Source: RYN-230 sp963713815 | Lineage (GTDB): Bacteria > Actinomycetota > Actinomycetes > Streptosporangiales > Streptosporangiaceae | Direction: 5' to 3' | Assembly (NCBI GenBank): GCA_963713815.1 | Contig: CAVQNH010000032.1 | Location: 310,001-374,000 of the forward strand | Length of the DNA: 64,000 bases | In this document: in pieces, positions 58,757 to 64,000 of the stretch | Layout: each line of letters starts with the position of its first letter | How positions within the stretch are numbered: position 1 is the stretch's first letter | Translations under genes and position numbers: made by a program | Notes under the pieces: generated by a model | The model's database searches: none | What the model was told of the DNA's origin: nothing | What the model saw: only the letters and a program-made list of their open reading frames with translations

Positions 58757-61700
58757 TCACACCTCTTCAACGCTGCTCGGCTCGCGCCGGGACAGGTCGA
58801 TACCGAGTTCTTCCGCCGCGCGGAAGACATCCTCATCGGTGTCTCGCATCTCGATGGCTGCGCCGTCACTGGACAGCACCTCGACGTTGAGGCACAGCGA
58901 CTGCATTTCCTTGATCAGGACCTTGAACGATTCCGGGATGCCAGGCTCCGGGATGTTCTCGCCCTTGACGATGGCCTCGTAGACCTTCACCCGGCCGAGC
59001 ACGTCGTCGGACTTGATCGTGAGCAGTTCCTGCAGGGCGTAGGCGGCACCGTAGGCCTCGAGGGCCCACACCTCCATCTCCCCGAACCGCTGGCCACCGA
59101 ACTGGGCCTTACCGCCCAGCGGCTGCTGCGTGATCATCGAGTACGGGCCCGTGGACCGGGCGTGGATCTTGTCGTCCACGAGGTGGAGCAGCTTGAGGAT
59201 GTAGATGTAGCCCACCGAGATGGGGTCCTTGAACGGCTCCCCGGTGCGCCCGTCGAACAGCCGCGCCTTGCCGCTGCTGCCGACCATCCGCTCCCCGTCC
59301 CGGTTCGGCAGCGTGCTGCCGAGCAGGCCGGTGATCTCTGTCTCGCTGGCGCCGTCGAACACCGGCGTGGCGACGGGCGTGCCCGCTTCCGCCTCGCCCG
59401 CGCTGACCGCGCGCAGCCGCTTCTTCCAGTCCTCGTCCTCGCCGTCGATCTCCCAGCCGGACTTGGCCACCCAGCCGAGGTGCGTCTCCAGCACCTGGCC
59501 GACGTTCATCCGGCCCGGGACACCGAGCGGGTTCAGCACGATGTCCACGGCGGTGCCGTCCGCCAGGAACGGCATGTCCTCGATCGGCAGGATCTTGGCG
59601 ATGACACCCTTGTTCCCGTGGCGGCCCGCCAGCTTGTCGCCGTCGGTGATCTTCCGCTTCGCGGCCACGTAGACGCGGACCAGCTCGTTCACGCCAGGCG
59701 GCAGCTCGTCGCCGTCCTCCCGGGTGAACACGCGGACCCCGATCACCTTGCCGGACTCGCCGTGCGGCACCTTGAGCGAGGTGTCGCGGACTTCCCGCGC
59801 CTTCTCGCCGAAGATGGCCCGCAGCAGGCGCTCCTCGGGGGTCAGCTCGGTCTCGCCCTTGGGCGTGACCTTGCCGACCAGGATGTCGCCGGTGACGACC
59901 TCGGCCCCGATCCGGATGATGCCGCGGTCGTCCAGGTCCGCGAGCACTTCCTCGGAGACGTTCGGGATGTCCCGGGTGATCTCCTCCGGGCCCAGCTTGG
60001 TGTCCCGGGCGTCGACCTCGTGCTCCTCGATGTGGATCGAGGAGAGGACGTCGTCCTGGACCAGCCGCTGGGACAGGATGATCGCGTCTTCGTAGTTGTG
60101 GCCTTCCCAGGGCATGAACGCGACCAGCAGGTTCCGGCCGAGCGCCATCTCACCCTGGTCGGTGCACGGCCCGTCGGCGATGACCTGGCCGACCTCGATC
60201 CGCTGGCCCTCGGTGACGACCGGCTTCTGGTTGAAGCAGGTGCCCTGGTTGGAGCGGCGGAACTTGGCCACCAGGTAGGTGTTCCTGGTCCCGTCGTCGT
60301 TGCCCACGGTCACGTAGTCCGCGCAGGACTCCTCGACCACGCCGGCCTTCTCCGCGACGATCACGTCCCCGGCGTCGGTCGCGGCACGGTACTCCATGCC
60401 GGTGCCGACCAGGGGCGCCTCGCTGCGGAGCAGCGGCACCGACTGGCGCTGCATGTTCGAGCCCATCAGGGCCCGGTTGGCGTCGTCGTGCTCGAGGAAC
60501 GGGATCATGGCCGTGGCCACCGACACCATCTGGCGCGGCGAGACGTCCATGTAGTCCACGTCGGCGGTGCCGATGTAGTCGACCTCGCCGCCCTTGCGGC
60601 GGACCAGGACGCGGCTCTCCTCGAACTCACCGTCCGCGCCCAGCGGCGTGTTCGCCTGGGCGATGACGTGCCGGTCCTCCTCGTCCGCGGTCAGGTAGTC
60701 GATCTGGCCGGTCACCCGGCCGCCCTTGACCTTGCGGTAGGGCGTCTCGACGAACCCGAAGGCGTTGACCCTCGCGTACGAGGCCAGCGAGCCGATCAGG
60801 CCGATGTTCGGGCCTTCCGGCGTCTCGATCGGGCACATCCGGCCGTAGTGCGACGGGTGCACGTCACGGACCTCGAACCCGGCCCGCTCCCGGGACAGTC
60901 CGCCCGGGCCGAGCGCGGACAGGCGGCGCTTGTGCGTCAGCCCGGCCAGCGGGTTGGTCTGGTCCATGAACTGCGAGAGCTGGCTGGTGCCGAAGAACTC
61001 CTTGATCGCGGCGACCACCGGCCGGATGTTGATCAGGGTCTGCGGCGTGATCGCCTCGACGTCCTGGGTCGTCATCCGCTCCCGGACCACGCGCTCCATC
61101 CGGGCCAGGCCCAGACGGACCTGGTTCTGGATGAGCTCGCCCACGGTGCGCAGGCGGCGGTTCCCGAAGTGGTCGATGTCGTCGGTCTCGATCGGGATGA
61201 CGGACTCGCCGGTCTTCATCTCCTCCTCGCCGGCGTGCAGCCGGACCAGGTACTCGATGGTGGCGACGATGTCATCCTCGGTCAGCGTGCCCTGCCGGAT
61301 CGGCAGGCCCAGGCCGAGCTTCTTGTTGATCTTGTACCGGCCAACCTTGGCCAGGTCGTACCGCTTCGGGTTGAAGTACAGGTTCTCCAGCAGCGCCTGG
61401 GCGGACTCCCGGGTCGGGGGCTCGCCGGGACGCAGCTTCCGGTAGATGTCCAGCAGGGCGTCATCCTGGCCGGTGGTGTGGTCCTTCTCCAGGGTGGCCC
61501 GCATCGACTCGTACTCGCCGAAGCGCTCCAGGATCTTCGCGTCGTCCCAGCCGAGCGCCTTGAGCAGCACGGTCACGCTCTGCTTGCGCTTGCGGTCGAT
61601 GCGGACGCCGACGCTGTCCCGCTTGTCGATCTCGAACTCGAGCCAGGCGCCGCGGGACGGGATGACCTTGCAGCTGAAGATGTCCTTGTCGGACGTCTTG

Positions 61701-62224
61701 TCCACCTGGCGGTCGAAGTAGACGCCGGGCGAGCGGACGAGCTGCGACACCACGACACGCTCGGTGCCGTTGATGATGAAGGTGCCCCGGGGCGACATGA
61801 GCGGGAAATCGCCCATGAAGACGGTCTGGCTCTTGATCTCGCCGGTGCTGTTGTTGATGAACTCAGCCGTGACGAACATGGGGGCCGAGTAGTGCATGTC
61901 CTTGTCCTTGCACTCCTCGACGGAGTACTTGGGCGGCTCGAAGCGGTGGTCCCGGAACGAGAGGGACATGGTTCCCGTAAAGTCCTCGATCGGGCTGATC
62001 TCTTCGAAGATCTCCTCGAGACCGGACTGCTCCGGAACCTCCTTCACACCGGCCTCGCGCGCCGCATCCACCCGTGCACGCCAGCGCTCGTTGCCCAGCA
62101 GCCAGTCGAACGAGTCGGTCTGCAGGGCAAGAAGGTCGGGAACCTCAAGAGGCTCTTTGAAACGGGCGAAAGTTACGCGACGAGGGGCTGTACTGGCGGC
62201 CGAGACGCTGCGCGATGCTGCCAA
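58757..62224 (-). CDS. rpoB: DNA-directed RNA polymerase beta subunit
   Basis: The 1155-residue beta subunit. The rifampicin region reads TSQLSQFMDQTNPLAGLTHKRRLSALGPGGL; in E. coli numbering D516, H526 and S531 are wild type, while position 518 is Thr and 522 is Ala. RHGNKGVIAKILPIEDMPF and GGKAQFGGQRFGEMEVWALEAYGA are conserved. The start is TTG, preceded by GGAAGGACCCC. The promoter lies about 115 bases upstream. The frame is open throughout. Confidence 0.98.
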   Translation of the reverse strand: MAASRSVSAASTAPRRVTFARFKEPLEVPDLLALQTDSFDWLLGNERWRARVDAAREAGVKEVPEQSGLEEIFEEISPIEDFTGTMSLSFRDHRFEPPKYSVEECKDKDMHYSAPMFVTAEFINNSTGEIKSQTVFMGDFPLMSPRGTFIINGTERVVVSQLVRSPGVYFDRQVDKTSDKDIFSCKVIPSRGAWLEFEIDKRDSVGVRIDRKRKQSVTVLLKALGWDDAKILERFGEYESMRATLEKDHTTGQDDALLDIYRKLRPGEPPTRESAQALLENLYFNPKRYDLAKVGRYKINKKLGLGLPIRQGTLTEDDIVATIEYLVRLHAGEEEMKTGESVIPIETDDIDHFGNRRLRTVGELIQNQVRLGLARMERVVRERMTTQDVEAITPQTLINIRPVVAAIKEFFGTSQLSQFMDQTNPLAGLTHKRRLSALGPGGLSRERAGFEVRDVHPSHYGRMCPIETPEGPNIGLIGSLASYARVNAFGFVETPYRKVKGGRVTGQIDYLTADEEDRHVIAQANTPLGADGEFEESRVLVRRKGGEVDYIGTADVDYMDVSPRQMVSVATAMIPFLEHDDANRALMGSNMQRQSVPLLRSEAPLVGTGMEYRAATDAGDVIVAEKAGVVEESCADYVTVGNDDGTRNTYLVAKFRRSNQGTCFNQKPVVTEGQRIEVGQVIADGPCTDQGEMALGRNLLVAFMPWEGHNYEDAIILSQRLVQDDVLSSIHIEEHEVDARDTKLGPEEITRDIPNVSEEVLADLDDRGIIRIGAEVVTGDILVGKVTPKGETELTPEERLLRAIFGEKAREVRDTSLKVPHGESGKVIGVRVFTREDGDELPPGVNELVRVYVAAKRKITDGDKLAGRHGNKGVIAKILPIEDMPFLADGTAVDIVLNPLGVPGRMNVGQVLETHLGWVAKSGWEIDGEDEDWKKRLRAVSAGEAEAGTPVATPVFDGASETEITGLLGSTLPNRDGERMVGSSGKARLFDGRTGEPFKDPISVGYIYILKLLHLVDDKIHARSTGPYSMITQQPLGGKAQFGGQRFGEMEVWALEAYGAAYALQELLTIKSDDVLGRVKVYEAIVKGENIPEPGIPESFKVLIKEMQSLCLNVEVLSSDGAAIEMRDTDEDVFRAAEELGIDLSRREPSSVEEV

Positions 62225-62339
62225 CAGGGGTCCTTCCGAGCTTGTGGCCGACTACTCACCGCACGCACACGAAACGCCCTGCGGCGACGCCGCGAGGGTT
62301 CGAGGATGCCGAGGACGTAAGAGTGCAGCGCAAATTGGC

Positions 62340-62369
62340 AGTGTAGCCCACGGCTACACTGCTCGTCAA
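62340..62369 (-). promoter_or_regulatory. rpoBC promoter with overlapping palindrome
   Basis: On the minus strand TTGACG (62364-62369), an 18-base spacer and TACACT (62340-62345). An inverted repeat with perfect 10-base arms (CAGTGTAGCC and GGCTACACTG, three-base centre, 62339-62361) covers the -10 and most of the spacer. Confidence 0.8.
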
Positions 62370-62675
62370 CTGTATCTCACTCTGAGGTTCACGGTTGCTC
62401 CGCAGCATGGCTCGTTCGTGGCAAAACGTCAAGTCCACGCCACGTGGTCTCGTCATATCGGTGACGTGACGAACACCACAGTCGATTGTGCGGTTGATTA
62501 CCTGTACCAACGGGTAAGCCTAGCAGTTCTATTCCGCATGCCCTCCTCGATCACGCAGGGTCCCCGCGGCCACACCCCGTGAGCACCCCGTGCGCACCCT
62601 GTGCGCACTCCGCCGCGGCGTCCGGGGCCGGCGCCGAAAAGGCACTCAGTGCAGGAAGTTTGGCCCCAGACACGC
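62370..62675. other. intergenic region between rplL and the rpoB promoter
   Basis: Relatively AT-richer between 62370 and 62540. It contains a second TTGACG (minus strand, near 62429) without a matching -10. No gene is supported. rpoB may be transcribed both from its own promoter and by read-through from rplJL. Confidence 0.5.
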
Positions 62676-62710
62676 GCAGGCCGGGCCGCGCCGCGCGCGG
62701 CCCGGCCTGC
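62676..62710. terminator. stem-loop after rplL
   Basis: A perfect 16-bp G/C stem (GCAGGCCGGGCCGCGC and complement) with a three-base loop, 20 bases after the rplL stop. It is probably a terminator or attenuator separating rplJL from rpoBC. Confidence 0.8.
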
Positions 62711-62730
62711 GACCGGCCGTAACGGGATCG

Positions 62731-63123
62731 TTACTTGACGGTGACCGAGGCGCCGGCGCCTTCCAGGGCGGCCTTGGCCTTGTCCGCGGTCTCCTTGTTG
62801 ACCCGCTCCAGGAGCGGCTTGGGCGCGGAGTCCACCAGGTCCTTGGCCTCCTTGAGGCCCAGGCTGGTCAGCGTGCGGACCTCCTTGATGACCTGGATCT
62901 TCTTGTCGCCCGCGCCCTCGAGGATGACGTCGAACTCATCCTTCTCCTCGGGGGCCTCCGCGGCAGCGCCACCGGCCCCGCCGGGCGCCGCGGCGGCGAC
63001 CGCCACCGGGGCGGCGGCCTTCACGTCGAACGTGTCCTCGAACTGCTTCACGAACTCGGACAGCTCGAGCAGCGTCATCTCCTTGAACGCGTCGAGCAGG
63101 TCGTCAGTGCTGATCTTCGCCAT
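62731..63123 (-). CDS. rplL: 50S ribosomal protein L7/L12
   Basis: The stalk protein that recruits translational GTPases. The 130 residues comprise the N-terminal dimer domain (STDDLLDAFKEMTLLELSEFVKQFE), an Ala/Gly/Pro hinge (AAAAPGGAGGAAAEAPEE) and the C-terminal factor-binding domain (AGDKKIQVIKEVRTLTSLGLKEAKDLVDSAPKPL). It follows rplJ after about 96 bases that contain two similar hairpins. Confidence 0.98.
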   Translation of the reverse strand: MAKISTDDLLDAFKEMTLLELSEFVKQFEDTFDVKAAAPVAVAAAAPGGAGGAAAEAPEEKDEFDVILEGAGDKKIQVIKEVRTLTSLGLKEAKDLVDSAPKPLLERVNKETADKAKAALEGAGASVTVK

Positions 63124-63150
63124 GGGTCTTCCTCTTCCTGCTGTTCTTCG

Positions 63151-63202
63151 CTGGCCGCTACGGCGGCCAGCTGGCTGCTTCGCTGGTCGCTATCGCGACC
63201 AG
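63151..63202. repeat. duplicated hairpin in the rplJ-rplL spacer
   Basis: Two stem-loops with 8-bp stems: CTGGCCGC-TACG-GCGGCCAG (63151-63170) and CTGGTCGC-TATC-GCGACCAG (63183-63202), within a tandem unit of 32-33 bases starting TTCGCTGG. The two stems differ by a compensated C-G to T-A change. Confidence 0.85.
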
Positions 63203-63219
63203 CTGCGCTGGTTCGCTGG

Positions 63220-63917
63220 TTACTCGGTGGCGGCGTCGGCCGCCGGGGCCTCGGCGGCCGGGGCGTCCGCGGCGGAGTCCCCTGCGGGCGCATCCGCTGC
63301 CGCGGCGTCCGCAGCCGGTGCCGCCGTCCGCGTGCCGCGGCGTCCGCGTCCGGTGCCGCAGCCTCTGGGGCGTCCGCGGCCGGCGCCTCAGCGCCGCCCT
63401 CGGCCTCCCGCTTGACCCGCAACGCCTCGGCCAGCTGGGCCAGCTGCACCGGCAGTGCGTTGAACACGGCCGCGGCCTTGGCCATGGACGCCTTCATGTC
63501 ACCGGCCAGCTTGGCCAGCAGCACCTCGCGCGGCTCGAGATCAGCCAGCCGCTCGATCTCCGCCGGGGTGATCGCCTTGCCGTCGAGCACCCCGCCCTTG
63601 ATCACCAGCAGCGGGTTGCTCCGGGAGAAGTCGCGCAGCCCCTTGGCTGCCTCGACCACGTCCCCCTTCACGAAGGCGATCGCGGACGGGCCGCTGAGCA
63701 GCGCGTCGAGCTCGCTGGCCAGGCCCGCATCCGACGCGGCCCGCTTGGTCAGCGTGTTCTTCACCACCTGGTAGGTGGTGGTGCCCCCGAGGGCCGCGCG
63801 CAGTTCCGCGAGCTGGCTCACGGTCAGGCCGCGGTACTCGGTCAGCACCGCACCATCCGAGGTCTGGAACCGCTCGGTGAGCTCGGCGACCGCGCTCACC
63901 TTGTCCTCCCTCGCCAT
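63220..63917 (-). CDS. rplJ: 50S ribosomal protein L10, frameshifted in its Ala-rich tail
   Basis: L10 anchors L7/L12 dimers to the ribosome and regulates its own mRNA. The complete L10 core (VSAVAELTERFQTSDGAVLTEYRGLTVSQLAELR to the C-terminal L12-binding helix LPVQLAQLAEALRVKREAE) is in frame. The tail turns from Ala/Pro/Asp (APAADAPEAAAPDADAAA) to Arg/Pro-rich nonsense between 63310 and 63345, while another frame gives TAAPAADAAAADAPAGDSAA and a stop at 63220. A single indel is inferred. Without correction the frame would run into rplL. GGAGG precedes the ATG. Confidence 0.95.
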
Positions 63918-64000
63918 GGGCCTCCTTTCCTGGTCCGGGACCGCCCCCGCGGGGACTGTCCCGGCGACTCTGGCGCCGGTGAGGGAGCACCTGACATGCG
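63918..64000 (-). promoter_or_regulatory. part of the rplJ leader (L10-leader candidate)
   Basis: The sequence just upstream of rplJ can form a stem CCGGGAC...GTCCCGG (63931-63963) around a G/C-rich loop. Position suggests the autoregulatory L10 leader, but the window ends before the whole element can be judged. Confidence 0.4.

Noticed and set aside
60880..61010. Calling RpoB rifampicin-resistant
   Set aside because: D516, H526 and S531 are wild type, and Thr518/Ala522 occur naturally in other bacterial groups; the sequence alone does not support resistance.

Overview
The window is high-GC DNA (roughly 70 % by eye) from an actinobacterium. Gene order closely follows the conserved Mycobacterium/Streptomyces chromosomal core: rplJL, rpoBC, the str operon, S10-spc-alpha ribosomal genes, truA, rplM-rpsI, glmM, acpS-nnr-alr, tsaE/tsaB/rimI/tsaD, groES-groEL1, an ECF sigma/anti-sigma pair, guaB-guaB3, glpD. 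Actinobacterial signatures include Cys4 zinc-ribbon S14 and S4, a His-rich GroEL1 tail, a guaB3 gene, CIRCE control of groES and likely leaderless starts. I cannot assign a family or genus. Almost everything is on the minus strand, so transcription runs from high to low coordinates; the plus-strand genes are dacA, one unknown membrane protein, an SDR oxidoreductase and a small membrane protein.

Layout from right to left. 63.9-62.7 kb: rplJ, rplL. 62.2-54.8 kb: rpoB, rpoC. 54.7-52.7 kb: an accessory pocket (csbD-like, small membrane protein, SDR). 52.2-47.9 kb: rpsL, rpsG, fusA, tuf. 47.9-38.1 kb: S10 and spc clusters, rpsJ to rplO. 37.9-30.5 kb: secY, adk, a DUF1707 gene in the place where map is often found, infA, rpmJ, rpsM, rpsK, rpsD, rpoA, rplQ, truA. 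30.5-28.3 kb: plus-strand collagen-like membrane protein. 28.0-25.4 kb: rplM, rpsI, glmM. 25.3-15.2 kb: AbiEi/nuclease-like gene, acpS, nnr, alr, alpha/beta hydrolase, tsaE, DUF3558-like protein, tsaB, rimI, tsaD. 15.1-12.8 kb: CIRCE, groES, groEL1. 12.8-12.0 kb: gene-free stretch with three related large palindromes. 12.0-5.9 kb: sigma factor, anti-sigma factor, guaB, guaB3, glpD. 5.8-0 kb: trpS convergent with dacA, a methylmalonyl-CoA mutase-like protein, a glutamate-cysteine ligase-like enzyme and a truncated M20 peptidase.

The genes serve transcription, translation, protein folding, tRNA t6A modification, cell-wall precursor supply (glmM, alr, dacA) and purine synthesis. Two cautions matter to a reader. 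First, at least nine genes (dacA, the sigma gene, its anti-sigma gene, nnr, acpS, the collagen-like gene, the small membrane protein, rpoC, rplJ) need a one-base correction to read through. Because rpoC and acpS are essential, sequence error is the simplest explanation. Second, no tRNA, rRNA, CRISPR array, prophage or insertion sequence was seen. The features that ordinary housekeeping does not explain are the three palindromes at 12.3-12.65 kb, a 123-bp tandem duplication that separates the dacA and trpS 3' ends, a natural Arg88 in S12, a palindrome built into the rpoB promoter, and several in-gene minisatellites.
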